In this document: positions 13,890 through 21,245 of the stretch, piece after piece
How positions within the stretch are numbered: position 1 is the stretch's first letter
How the letters are laid out: each line of letters begins with the position of its first letter
DNA from: an uncultured Oscillospiraceae bacterium
GTDB taxonomy: Bacteria > Bacillota > Clostridia > Oscillospirales > Acutalibacteraceae
Reading direction: 5' to 3'
Assembly (NCBI GenBank): GCA_900546735.1
Contig: URDW01000005.1
Coordinates: 1-26,445, forward strand
Length of the DNA stretch: 26,445 nucleotides
Translations under genes and position numbers: made by a program
Notes under the pieces: model-generated
What the model saw: the letters and a program-made list of their open reading frames with translations, nothing else
What the model was told of the DNA's origin: nothing
The model's database searches: none

Positions 13890-14405
13890 ATGCGCGAAGA
13901 GAAAGAACTGGTCTTGCAGGCACAAAAAGGCGACGAAAATGCGTTTTGCGCACTGTACGAGCTTTACGCCAAAAAGCTTTACAACTTTGCCATGTTCCGG
14001 CTCGGCGACCCGTATGACGCCGAAGACGCGGTGCAAAACTGCATGCTTGTAGCGTTTGAACAAATTACCAAGCTGAAAAAGGCAGAGGCCTTTTCGCCGT
14101 GGCTTTTTAAGATTTTGTACTGCAGCTGCGTAACGCTGATCAAAGAGCAGGCCAAAAAAAGAGAAACGCAGGACTTGGAAAACGCCCTGCACCTGTTTTC
14201 GACAGAAGACGAAAAAATGGTTTCGCAGTCGGAAGTGCACGAAGCGCTTGCCGCCCTTTCAGAAGAAGAGCAAAACATAGTGCTGCTGTCGGTCATCGGC
14301 GGCCTGAAAAGCAAAGAAATCGCAAAGATTACCGGTTATTCCCCCGGAAACGTACGCCAAAAGCTGCGCCGCAGCCTGGCCAAAATGAAAAAGAGATTGG
14401 AGTGA
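13890..14405 (+). CDS. ECF-type RNA polymerase sigma factor
   Basis: A 171-residue sigma-70-family protein with only regions 2 and 4. Region 2 runs through ALYELYAKKLYNFAMFRLG and AEDAVQNCMLVAF; region 4 is ALSEEEQNIVLLSVIGGLKSKEIA with the recognition-helix segment TGYSPGNVRQKLRRSLAKM. Length is usual for ECF factors. AAAGGAGGG precedes the ATG. It is followed after 6 bases by a membrane protein with a short cytoplasmic N-terminus, its likely anti-sigma factor. A TGTAAC/CGCTTA pair around 13132-13161, ahead of the upstream surface gene, vaguely resembles an ECF promoter, so autoregulation is possible but unproven. Confidence 0.9.
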   Translation: MREEKELVLQAQKGDENAFCALYELYAKKLYNFAMFRLGDPYDAEDAVQNCMLVAFEQITKLKKAEAFSPWLFKILYCSCVTLIKEQAKKRETQDLENALHLFSTEDEKMVSQSEVHEALAALSEEEQNIVLLSVIGGLKSKEIAKITGYSPGNVRQKLRRSLAKMKKRLE

Positions 14406-14411
14406 AGCCGT

Positions 14412-16205
14412 ATGAAAAAAAGAGAAAAAGAGAACCTGGAATTCGTCAGAAGCCGGTTTGATGCAGCGGCTTACGATATTCCCGTTACCCTAAGCACACA
14501 AGCGGTGCGTAAAAAAATAACCGAAAAGGCCAAGACAGCGCCTGTGCGGCGCAAAAAACGGCACAGCATGCGCCCCTACATTGCCGTAGCCGCCTGCTTG
14601 GTGCTGGTGATCGGCGCGGTATTTGCTGTAAAAGGCAATTTCTTTCAAAACACCAAGCGCATTGCCACTTTCCAGAGCTATGACGAAGTCCAGTCATTTG
14701 CCGCCGGGCTGAGCAAGCCGGCCATTCCGTCTGAAATGGGCGGCGGTCCCCTGCAGTCCATGATCCAAACGGTGGAGAGCGCCGGCAGCATCGCCTCGAA
14801 CGGGCAAAATATTTACTGCGCCTATTATAATGCTTACAGCGACACCGATCACAACAGCGTATATGTATTCAGCGCTGAGGGCGAAGATGCGCAGCTGCTC
14901 GGAAAGATCGGCGGATTTGACGATCAGCTGGATATAGAAAGCCTGCTGGCGACTGAAAACAGGCTGATCGTGTGTCTGTCTGACCCGGACGGTGTTACAC
15001 AAATCTATATATACGACATTTCCGATCCGGTTTCGCCAAAAAAGATCGCGGTATTTGAACAAAGCGGCAATTACACAAACGCATTTCTGATCGGCAATAC
15101 GGTCTACACCCTGTCAAACTATCTGCCCCAAAAAGCGGAAAGCATACCGAAAAGCGGCGCTCAGGGTGCGGCCGAACCGGTCAAGGCAGAAAACATCAGC
15201 TACTTTGAAAACTGCCGCAACCTGAACTATATTGTCATCAGTGCCCTGTACACAACGGACGGCACAGTCGGCGAAACAAAAGCCGTGCTCGGCGGCATGC
15301 CCATTGTCTGCTGCATCGAAAACGCCATGTATATCGCTGAAGACGGCACGATCTATGGGCAAGACGGCTGGGTCGATTCACAGACCTACAGCGATGCCAG
15401 CCGCAGCAGCACCAATATTGTTAAACTGGAGCTGGAGGGCACGCAGGTGCGCTTTGCCAATTTAACCGAAGTAAGCGGTATTCTGGCAAAAGACCTGATT
15501 TCGGACAGCAACCTGCTGTTTGCAGACGGCGAATATGTTACACTGATCACCACCATGTGCGATGAAAACGGCGTGCAAAAAACCACACTCACCACACTGG
15601 ATAAAAACCTGAAGCAACTTGGCCAAAGTGAAGCGTTTGCTCCGAGTGAAACGCCGCGGGACGCCGCTGTGCTGGGCAGCACCGTCTATGTAAGCACGGA
15701 CGGCGGCAACCTGTACGTCGTAGACCTTTCTGACAAAACAGCGCCGAAATACGCAGGCTCTGCGCAGGCAATGGAATACAGCGGCATCTTTGTGCCTGTG
15801 GATGAAACGCATTTTCTGGTTCTAAGCGACATTATGAGCGCACCCGAAGGCGGCGACCTGGTTACACTGTACGACATTTCCGACCCGCTTGCTCCAAAGG
15901 TTGCCGACCAAAAGCAGCTTGAAAACATTTACGTTTCTTCGGAAAGAATGATAATAAACCGCGAAAAAGGCTACTTTGCCATCCCCTTCTACACATCCGA
16001 CGAAGTGCAGCGGTATTACGGGGTTTTGACACTGGAAGTTCAAAACGAAAAAATTGTGGTGAGCAACACGTTTTTAAACGATAACCACGATGCCATTAAC
16101 GCCGACATGTGCTGTATACTGGGCGATTATATTTACAACTTTGCAATAGACACTTCAGATAAAGGCCACGGAGAGCTCATCCTATTTGCCAACAAATACG
16201 AATAG
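14412..16205 (+). CDS. Membrane-tethered beta-propeller protein, probable anti-sigma factor
   Basis: A 597-residue single-pass membrane protein. Residues 1-53 are cytoplasmic, charged and end in a basic stretch; a membrane helix spans about 54-74; the rest is extracytoplasmic and matches the beta-propeller family PF09826 as I know it. Propeller-blade repeats include IYIYDISDPVSPKKIAVFE, LYVVDLSDKTAPKYAGSA and VTLYDISDPLAPKVADQ. Position 6 bases after an ECF sigma gene and the tail-in/sensor-out topology suggest the N-terminal 53 residues bind the sigma factor and the propeller senses an envelope signal. The N-terminus is too short for a canonical zinc-binding anti-sigma domain (no HxxxCxxC is seen). 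The role is inferred from context. Confidence 0.82.
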   Translation: MKKREKENLEFVRSRFDAAAYDIPVTLSTQAVRKKITEKAKTAPVRRKKRHSMRPYIAVAACLVLVIGAVFAVKGNFFQNTKRIATFQSYDEVQSFAAGLSKPAIPSEMGGGPLQSMIQTVESAGSIASNGQNIYCAYYNAYSDTDHNSVYVFSAEGEDAQLLGKIGGFDDQLDIESLLATENRLIVCLSDPDGVTQIYIYDISDPVSPKKIAVFEQSGNYTNAFLIGNTVYTLSNYLPQKAESIPKSGAQGAAEPVKAENISYFENCRNLNYIVISALYTTDGTVGETKAVLGGMPIVCCIENAMYIAEDGTIYGQDGWVDSQTYSDASRSSTNIVKLELEGTQVRFANLTEVSGILAKDLISDSNLLFADGEYVTLITTMCDENGVQKTTLTTLDKNLKQLGQSEAFAPSETPRDAAVLGSTVYVSTDGGNLYVVDLSDKTAPKYAGSAQAMEYSGIFVPVDETHFLVLSDIMSAPEGGDLVTLYDISDPLAPKVADQKQLENIYVSSERMIINREKGYFAIPFYTSDEVQRYYGVLTLEVQNEKIVVSNTFLNDNHDAINADMCCILGDYIYNFAIDTSDKGHGELILFANKYE

Positions 16206-16216
16206 TGACACAAAAA

Positions 16217-16237
16217 GGACACGGTCAAACCGTGTCC
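16217..16237 (-). terminator. Hairpin terminator at the left end of the island, functional on the minus strand
   Basis: Perfect 9-bp stem GGACACGGT/ACCGTGTCC with a 3-base loop. The minus-strand transcript continues TTTTTG after the stem; on the plus strand the next bases are TCTGA, so it is oriented for minus transcripts such as trpB read-through. Confidence 0.6.
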
Positions 16238-16355
16238 TCTGACTGTCGAAAAAGCCGGCTGGACCGCGCAATAAATTACGGGAGAAAAGAATCGCTTTCC
16301 AGCCACGAAGTACATTGTAAAATCGTTGTATTATAAAAAACAACAGAGAAAGCAG

Positions 16356-16381
16356 AAAAACCGCACAGTTGTGCGGTTTTT
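16356..16381. terminator. Bidirectional terminator inside the island
   Basis: Eleven-base-pair perfect stem AAAAACCGCAC (16356-16366)/GTGCGGTTTTT (16371-16381), loop AGTT, with A and T runs at the two ends. It can stop both the sigma/propeller operon and trpB. Confidence 0.85.
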
Positions 16382-16521
16382 GCGTTTTTTGTCTTTTGCT
16401 CGGGGGCAGTACCTTTGTACAGTACCCCTCGCAAAATACAAAATCCAGCTCGCCTTTTTGGCAGTCTTTCAGCGTGTCGGCCGCATAATTTTTTACCATT
16501 ACACCTTTTTAGACACGCTGA

Positions 16522-16548
16522 GGACACGGTCAAACCGTGTCCTTTTTT
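16522..16548 (+). terminator. Hairpin terminator at the right end of the island, functional on the plus strand
   Basis: The same 9-bp stem as at 16217-16237 followed by TTTTTT on the plus strand. On the minus strand it is preceded by A residues and followed by CCTCAGCG, so it should not stop trpB. Confidence 0.75.
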
Positions 16549-16564
16549 GTGCTGCTTTAAAATC

Positions 16565-17941
16565 TTATTTTTCAACTTTCGGCAGCGTGGCAAAGCCCTT
16601 TTCCAGGTCAGCATCGGTCGGGATGTAATCCGTCATGGTGCCGTCATTAAAGCTTTCATAAGCATACATATCGAAATAGCCGGTACCCGTCAGGCCGAAA
16701 AGGATCGTTTTCTCCTCGCCGGTCTCCTTGCACTTGAGCGCCTCGTCGATCGCGACCTTGATGGCATGGCTGCTTTCCGGCGCCGGCAAAATACCTTCTA
16801 CACGGGCAAAACGTTCAGCCGCCTCAAACACAGAAGTCTGTTCCACCGCTACAGCTTCCATCAGGCCATCGTGATAAAGCTGGGAAAGGATGGCGCTCAT
16901 ACCGTGGTAACGCAGACCGCCGGCGTGGTTCGGCGACGGCATAAAGCCGCTGCCGAGCGTATACATTTTCGCGAGCGGGCAAACCTTGCCGGTGTCGCAG
17001 AAATCGTAAGCGAACTTACCGCGCGTAAAGCTGGGGCAGCTGGCCGGTTCCACCGCAATGATGCGGTAATCGTTTTCGCCGCGCAGCATTTCACCGACAA
17101 ACGGTGAGATCAATCCGCCAAGGTTAGAACCGCCGCCGGCACAGCCGACGATAATATCGGGCTTGACGCCGTATTTGTCGAGAGCCGTTTTGGTCTCCAG
17201 ACCGATCACCGTCTGGTGCAGAAGCACCTGCGAGAGCACGGAACCCAAAACATAACGATAACCCTCGTGCGTGGTGGCCGCCTCGACCGCCTCCGAGATC
17301 GCACAGCCAAGGCTGCCGGTCGTTTCGGGGAACTCCTCCAGCATTTTACGGCCGATCGCCGTTGTGTTCGACGGTGACGGCGTGACAGACGCACCGTAGG
17401 TGCGCATGACTTCGCGGCGGAAAGGCTTTTGCTCATAAGAGCACTTCACCATGTAGACCTGGCAGTCCAGGTCAAAATACGAGCAGGCCATGGACAGCGC
17501 TGTGCCCCACTGGCCGGCGCCCGTCTCGGTCGTAACGCCCTTTAAGCCCTGTTTTTTCGCATAGTAAGCCTGGGCGATGGCAGAATTCAGCTTGTGGCTG
17601 CCGGAGGTGTTGTTGCCCTCGAACTTATAATAGATCTTAGCCGGCGTGCCGAGCGCTTTTTCCAGGCAATAGGCACGCACCAGCGGCGACGGGCGGTACA
17701 TTTTGTAAAATTCCACGATCTCGTCGGGAATGTCAAAATACGGCGTGGTGTCGTCCAGCTCCTGCTTAACAAGTTCGTCGCAGAACACCGGGCGCAGCTC
17801 GTCAAACGTGATGGGTTCCAGCGTCTGCGGATTCAAAATCGGCGCCGGCTTGTTCTTCATATCGGCGCGGACATTGTACCATTTTTTCGGAAGCTCATCT
17901 TCACGCAGATAGATTTTGTAAGGGATTTTTTTCTCGCTCAT
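16565..17941 (-). CDS. trpB: Tryptophan synthase beta chain, TrpB2 type
   Basis: A 458-residue PLP enzyme. K117 in NNTSGSHKLNSA is the PLP lysine; GCAGGGSNLGG (about 267-277) binds the cofactor phosphate. TETGAGQWG has tryptophan where classical TrpB1 has histidine, and the protein is longer than TrpB1 (about 400), both marks of TrpB2. TrpB2 condenses indole with L-serine to make L-tryptophan and does not depend on TrpA. No trpA or other trp gene is near, so indole salvage is the likely role. The start is the ATG at 17941, preceded by GAAAGGAAAG; a longer in-frame reading to 18187 crosses the T-box leader and is rejected. The T-box leader upstream controls it. Confidence 0.93.
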   Translation of the reverse strand: MSEKKIPYKIYLREDELPKKWYNVRADMKNKPAPILNPQTLEPITFDELRPVFCDELVKQELDDTTPYFDIPDEIVEFYKMYRPSPLVRAYCLEKALGTPAKIYYKFEGNNTSGSHKLNSAIAQAYYAKKQGLKGVTTETGAGQWGTALSMACSYFDLDCQVYMVKCSYEQKPFRREVMRTYGASVTPSPSNTTAIGRKMLEEFPETTGSLGCAISEAVEAATTHEGYRYVLGSVLSQVLLHQTVIGLETKTALDKYGVKPDIIVGCAGGGSNLGGLISPFVGEMLRGENDYRIIAVEPASCPSFTRGKFAYDFCDTGKVCPLAKMYTLGSGFMPSPNHAGGLRYHGMSAILSQLYHDGLMEAVAVEQTSVFEAAERFARVEGILPAPESSHAIKVAIDEALKCKETGEEKTILFGLTGTGYFDMYAYESFNDGTMTDYIPTDADLEKGFATLPKVEK

Positions 17942-18007
17942 AATTCTCTTTCCTTTCTGAAAATGTTGATAAAGCCGAAGCCGATTCCAGGTTTTCATTT
18001 GTTTTCC

Positions 18008-18273
18008 GGAAAACAAAAAAAGCCCCCGTCCATAATAGGACAAGAGACTACTCCTGCGGTGCCACCTATCTTCATTCAAAGAATGCACTTGACCGCGTAC
18101 CATCATACGCGTTCCGCTGTAACGGTCGGACTCCGTCGCCCCTACTCGCCTGCGCTTTCGGTTTGCCCTCGCAAGGCCATTCGCCAAAAAAGATGCCGCG
18201 GCTTCTCACCAACTGCCGTTCTCTGTACACATGCTGTTTTTGGTTACTAATCTTGCTCATCGGTTCTTAACTT
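18008..18273 (-). promoter_or_regulatory. T-box leader, probably tRNA-Trp responsive, controlling trpB2
   Basis: The minus-strand leader contains the T-box core AGGTGGCACCGC (18067-18056), which pairs with the acceptor end of uncharged tRNA, and a Stem I GGTGAGAA element (about 18207-18200). The terminator helix CTCTTGTCC/GGACGGGGG is followed by a run of T (about 18036-18008). In GCGAATGGCC a UGG at 18179-18177 is the likely specifier codon, matching tryptophan and the gene downstream. When tRNA-Trp is uncharged the antiterminator forms and trpB2 is transcribed. The exact specifier bulge should be confirmed by folding. Confidence 0.88.
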
Positions 18274-18279
18274 TATTTC

Positions 18280-18308
18280 ATTATATGACACCGTAAAGAA
18301 TTTGTCAA
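18280..18308 (-). promoter_or_regulatory. Consensus promoter of the T-box/trpB2 transcript
   Basis: On the minus strand: -35 TTGACA (18308-18303), 17-bp spacer, -10 TATAAT (18285-18280); both hexamers are perfect consensus. Start is near 18273. Confidence 0.92.
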
Positions 18309-18358
18309 CCACTTTTTAAATCAAAGTTTTTGGGCATGCTAAAAACGAGGTGATCACA

Positions 18359-18793
18359 ATGATTGAAAATGATACGATAAGACTTTTGCGCGAATGCAGC
18401 AGCGGCGCGGAAATGGGCGCACGTTCGATCGGCGACATTTTGGACAAGGTGGAGGACCGGCAGCTAAAAAGCATCCTCATCTCCAGCCGGGACGCGCACA
18501 AAAAGATTGAGCACGAGACAAAAGCCCTTTTAAACAGCTACGGCGACCAGACGAAAGACCCGCCTGCCTTTGCCAAAATGATGAGCAAATTCACAACTGA
18601 CATGAAAACCGCTTTCGACCCGGGCGACGACAAAGCCGCCGACCTGATCACACAGGGCTGCAACATGGGTGTAAAAACGCTCAACAAGTACCTGAACGAT
18701 TTCAAGGCGGCCGACGAACGTTCCAAAAACATTGCAAAACAGCTGATTACCGAAGAAGAGCGGCTTTGCGAAGACATTAAAGGCTATTTATAA
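18359..18793 (+). CDS. Small helical protein, possibly ferritin-like/DUF2383-type four-helix bundle
   Basis: A 144-residue, largely helical, soluble protein with no signal peptide. The pattern (TIRLLRECSSGAEMGARSIGDILDKV, then SSRDAHKKIEHETKALLNSYGD, a third helix in KMMSKFTTDMKTAF, and a fourth from NKYLNDFKAADERSKNIAKQLI) resembles the four-helix DUF2383/PA2169-like families. A full set of ferritin iron ligands is not evident, so iron binding should not be assumed. I use the ATG at 18359 with GAGGTGAT upstream; a GTG at 18350 is an alternative. It lies divergent from the T-box promoter and just before azlC. Function unknown. Confidence 0.75.
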   Translation: MIENDTIRLLRECSSGAEMGARSIGDILDKVEDRQLKSILISSRDAHKKIEHETKALLNSYGDQTKDPPAFAKMMSKFTTDMKTAFDPGDDKAADLITQGCNMGVKTLNKYLNDFKAADERSKNIAKQLITEEERLCEDIKGYL

Positions 18794-18799
18794 GAAGTA

Positions 18800-18828
18800 T
18801 TGACGCACCCTTCTTTTTTTGATAAACT
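18800..18828 (+). promoter_or_regulatory. Promoter of azlCD
   Basis: -35 TTGACG (18800-18805), 17-bp spacer, -10 TAAACT (18823-18828), placed directly after the stop codon of the preceding gene. Confidence 0.6.
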
Positions 18829-18856
18829 TGATAAGTCGATCAAAGGAAGGGAAAAC

Positions 18857-19552
18857 ATGAAAAAAGCAGAACTGAAAGAAGCGTTTAAGGACAGTCTGCC
18901 GGTGCTGGCCGGCTACCTGGTGCTGGGCGCCGGGTTCGGCATTTTGCTGCAGAGCCACGGCTACAACGTGTGGTGGGCGCTTGTCATGAGCGTAACGATT
19001 TTTGCCGGCTCCGGCCAGTACCTGGCGGTAGACCTGCTGGCACAGGCAGAAAGCCTGGTCACGGCGGCGCTGATGACATTTATGATCAATGCGCGCCACT
19101 TTTTTTACGGCCTGTCCATGCTGGAACGATATAAAGACACAAAGCCCTATAAACCCTACCTGATTTTCGGGCTGACGGACGAGACCTACTCCATCGCCTG
19201 CAGCAAAACCTTTGCCGAAGGTATGTCCCCGAAAAAATATTATTTTTATCTGACGGTACTGGATCATTTGTACTGGATCGTCGGCAGTGTGGCCGGCGCA
19301 CTGGCCGGTTCGCTGATCCACTTTAACAGCAAGGGCATTGAATTTTCCATGACGGCGCTTTTCACCGTGATCTTTGTGCAGCAGTGGACAAGCGAAAAGC
19401 GCCACGCCCCGGCGATCATCGGCGTTGCCTGTTCGGCCGTTTGCCTGCTCATTTTTGGCCCGGACAGTTTTATTATTCCCTCCATGATCGCCATTGCAGC
19501 GGTGCTTCTGGTTGGTAAAAAAAGACTGGAGGGGGTGCGCGAAGATGGATAA
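18857..19552 (+). CDS. azlC: AzlC-family branched-chain amino acid permease
   Basis: A 231-residue membrane protein. The start region [24 protein letters not shown], followed by [16 protein letters not shown] and [15 protein letters not shown], is diagnostic of AzlC (large subunit of the BrnF/BrnE-type exporter). About six to seven hydrophobic segments are visible. The ATG at 18857 follows AAAGGAAGGG. Its gene overlaps azlD by 8 bases, as is normal for this obligate pair. The pair exports branched-chain amino acids in characterised members (Corynebacterium BrnFE; Bacillus AzlCD gives azaleucine resistance); substrates here are inferred. Confidence 0.94.
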   Translation: MKKAELKEAFKDSLPVLAGYLVLGAGFGILLQSHGYNVWWALVMSVTIFAGSGQYLAVDLLAQAESLVTAALMTFMINARHFFYGLSMLERYKDTKPYKPYLIFGLTDETYSIACSKTFAEGMSPKKYYFYLTVLDHLYWIVGSVAGALAGSLIHFNSKGIEFSMTALFTVIFVQQWTSEKRHAPAIIGVACSAVCLLIFGPDSFIIPSMIAIAAVLLVGKKRLEGVREDG

Positions 19553-19883
19553 AACGCAGATCATGCACTCCATTTTGATCGTAGCTGTTGCCGCCATTGT
19601 AACAGCTGCTACGCGCTTTCTGCCGTTTCTGCTCTTCCCCGCCGGCAAAAAAACGCCGAAAGTCATTACATATTTAAGCAGTGTGCTGCCGTTTGCCATT
19701 ATCGGAATGCTGGTGGTGTACTGCCTGAAAGACGTTGGCATAACCAGCTACCCTTACGGCATTCCAGAACTGATCGCCATTGTCGCCGTTGTGGCGCTGC
19801 ACCTTTGGAAAAAGAACACGCTGCTCAGCGTGGCCGGCGGCACCGTGCTTTACATGGTGCTGGTACAGGTAGTTTTTGTATAA
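19545..19883 (+). CDS. azlD: AzlD-family branched-chain amino acid transport subunit
   Basis: A 112-residue hydrophobic protein with four membrane segments, the usual size of AzlD/BrnE. Typical text includes [13 protein letters not shown] and [21 protein letters not shown]. It starts at the ATG at 19545 inside the end of azlC, with a GGAGGGGG Shine-Dalgarno run at about 19528-19535. It is required with AzlC for transport and is the last gene before a terminator. Confidence 0.93.
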   Translation: MDKTQIMHSILIVAVAAIVTAATRFLPFLLFPAGKKTPKVITYLSSVLPFAIIGMLVVYCLKDVGITSYPYGIPELIAIVAVVALHLWKKNTLLSVAGGTVLYMVLVQVVFV

Positions 19884-19905
19884 CGCATGCAGCAAAAATA
19901 CGCAA

Positions 19906-19932
19906 AAAAGCTCCGGCAGCGCCGGAGCTTTT
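19906..19932. terminator. Bidirectional terminator between azlD and the class II aldolase gene
   Basis: Twelve-base-pair perfect stem AAAAGCTCCGGC (19906-19917)/GCCGGAGCTTTT (19921-19932) with loop AGC; A/T runs at both ends serve the convergent genes. Confidence 0.92.
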
Positions 19933-19944
19933 ACTATGCAAAAC

Positions 19945-21159
19945 TTATTTGCTGATCTGTTTGGAGTACTTGGCAACGTACACCGTGCGCATGATCATGC
20001 ACTCTGCCGTGGGCACATAGTGCACGCGGTTGAAAATGTTGGCACCGATGTCGGTTGCGGCGCCCTTTTCCATGACCAGAGAAAGCGCTTCCATGTCGCC
20101 CTCGCTGTTGCCGGTGACGAGCGCACCCATCTTGTCGACCAGAACGGCGTTTCTGCCGTCAAGCGCTTTGGCAATGGCCTTGGCGCATTCGTCGGTCTCG
20201 CCGTCTACCCAGCCGCAGTTGCGAATGGAAATGCCAGCGATCTGGGCAAAGTCGTCGATCATCGGATACATCGTTTTGCCAAGGCAGGAGACGGCCACGA
20301 TATCCGGCTGTGTCAGGTGACGGATCATCGTACACTTCTGTGCCTTATAGATAGCCGTATGGATCTTGGAGACCTTCGGCGCAATGCCGTCGATCGCAAG
20401 ACCGGTAGACAGATCGATCTCAAGCGTTTCGCCGCCGACCGTCAAAGAATAGGTCTTGCCGTGCAGAACGGAACTGCCCAGGTCGCAGATCGTTTCAGGC
20501 ATGGTGCCCGCTTCCTTCTGCTTCAGGTAATAATTGCGCATCGCGTCCTCGGAAAACGTTTTGTCCCAGGAATGACGGATGTAGTTGTCTTTAATAATAC
20601 GTTCGCAGCAGGCTTCCAGCGTTTCAGCCAGCTTGAACGCGTCTTCATAAGTATCGCCCATGCAAAGCGTGCCGTGGTGCATCAGCAGAAATGCGCGGCA
20701 GCCCGGGTGCATGGTGATGGCGCGCTCCACATTTTTGCGCAGCATCGGCGTTGTGGACATCGCATAATCGGCAACCGGGATCGTGTCACCGAGCACATCG
20801 CGGAAATCCTTGTAAACGTTGCGGATCTCCATGCCGGTCACACTGACGATCGTGGCCGCTTTCTGGTGTGTGTGGATCACAAAATCCACAGTAGGATGAT
20901 GCTTATAAGCATCTGCATGGATGCCTTTTTCCGACGACGGCTTTACGTCGCCCTCATAACTGCAGTCTTCGATATTGACCACAACGATCTCGTCCGGCGT
21001 CAGATTTTCATAGGAACGGCCGCTGGGCGTGATCACAAACTGTGTGTCCGAAATACGGGCGCTGACATTGCCCCAGGTACGCGCGATCAGGCCGGTTTCG
21101 AGCAGGCGCTTGCCGGCTTCGATCACCAAACGCTTTGCTTCAGCAATTTCGTATGCCAT
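19945..21159 (-). CDS. Class II aldolase/adducin-family protein with a second, degenerate aldolase domain
   Basis: A 404-residue protein, about twice the usual 210-230. The N-terminal domain has the family's active-site set: ITPSGRSYENLTPDEIVVV, E77 in SSEKGIHADAY, metal ligands H96 and H98 in VIHTHQ, and the HHGTLCMG motif with H162. From about residue 262 a second copy of the fold is recognisable (KIHTAIY, PDIVAVSCLG, IDDFAQIAG, NAVLVDKMGALVTG), but the glutamate and HxH ligands are missing, so it should be non-catalytic. It is second in the minus operon, after the class III aminotransferase. The family cleaves or epimerises phosphorylated sugars; the partner FGGY kinase would supply the phosphate. 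The exact substrate is unknown. The ATG at 21159 follows AGAAAGGGAAAT. Confidence 0.88.
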   Translation of the reverse strand: MAYEIAEAKRLVIEAGKRLLETGLIARTWGNVSARISDTQFVITPSGRSYENLTPDEIVVVNIEDCSYEGDVKPSSEKGIHADAYKHHPTVDFVIHTHQKAATIVSVTGMEIRNVYKDFRDVLGDTIPVADYAMSTTPMLRKNVERAITMHPGCRAFLLMHHGTLCMGDTYEDAFKLAETLEACCERIIKDNYIRHSWDKTFSEDAMRNYYLKQKEAGTMPETICDLGSSVLHGKTYSLTVGGETLEIDLSTGLAIDGIAPKVSKIHTAIYKAQKCTMIRHLTQPDIVAVSCLGKTMYPMIDDFAQIAGISIRNCGWVDGETDECAKAIAKALDGRNAVLVDKMGALVTGNSEGDMEALSLVMEKGAATDIGANIFNRVHYVPTAECMIMRTVYVAKYSKQISK

Positions 21160-21204
21160 AACATTTCCCTTTCTGCTAAACTAAATATTTGCAATATGAG
21201 CACA

Positions 21205-21232
21205 GCAAGGGGGAAGCTCCCCTCCCCCTTGC
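21205..21232 (-). other. Intercistronic hairpin between aminotransferase and aldolase genes
   Basis: Perfect 9-bp stem GCAAGGGGG/CCCCCTTGC with a 10-base loop, in the 86-bp gap of the minus operon. No T run follows, so it is more likely to affect mRNA stability or partial read-through than to be a full terminator. Confidence 0.5.
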
Positions 21233-21245
21233 CGTAAAACGATTA

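Larger units (their letters stand above)
16206..16560. repeat. Non-coding island with self-complementary, near-identical inverted ends
   Basis: There is no convincing gene in these ~355 bases. The left end (16206-16245) and the reverse complement of the right end (16514-16556) share CACAAAAA, GGACACGGT, ACCGTGTCCTC and GTC in register, so the island is bounded by terminal inverted repeats of about 40 bp, each folding on itself. The exact 23-mer core AGGACACGGT-CAA-ACCGTGTCCT is present at both ends (16216-16238 and 16521-16543). Inside are an inverted repeat GGCTGGA (16255-16261)/TCCAGCC (about 16297-16303), a strong bidirectional terminator (16356-16381), and a 10-bp pair TCAGCGTGTC (16469-16478)/GACACGCTGA (16512-16521). 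It could be a MITE-like element or a compound terminator region. Confidence 0.6.

Noticed and set aside
16182..16499. Minus-strand frame of 105 codons within the inverted-end island
   Set aside because: It reads through three hairpins and includes runs coded by terminator T tracts; more likely structured non-coding DNA.
17942..18187. Longer N-terminus for TrpB (82 extra residues)
   Set aside because: The extension translates the T-box and terminator of the leader; the ATG at 17941 has the Shine-Dalgarno and the family start.
19876..21237. Long plus-strand open frame (453 codons) opposite the class II aldolase
   Set aside because: It starts inside the azlD tail and runs through a terminator; it mirrors the codon bias of the real minus-strand gene.
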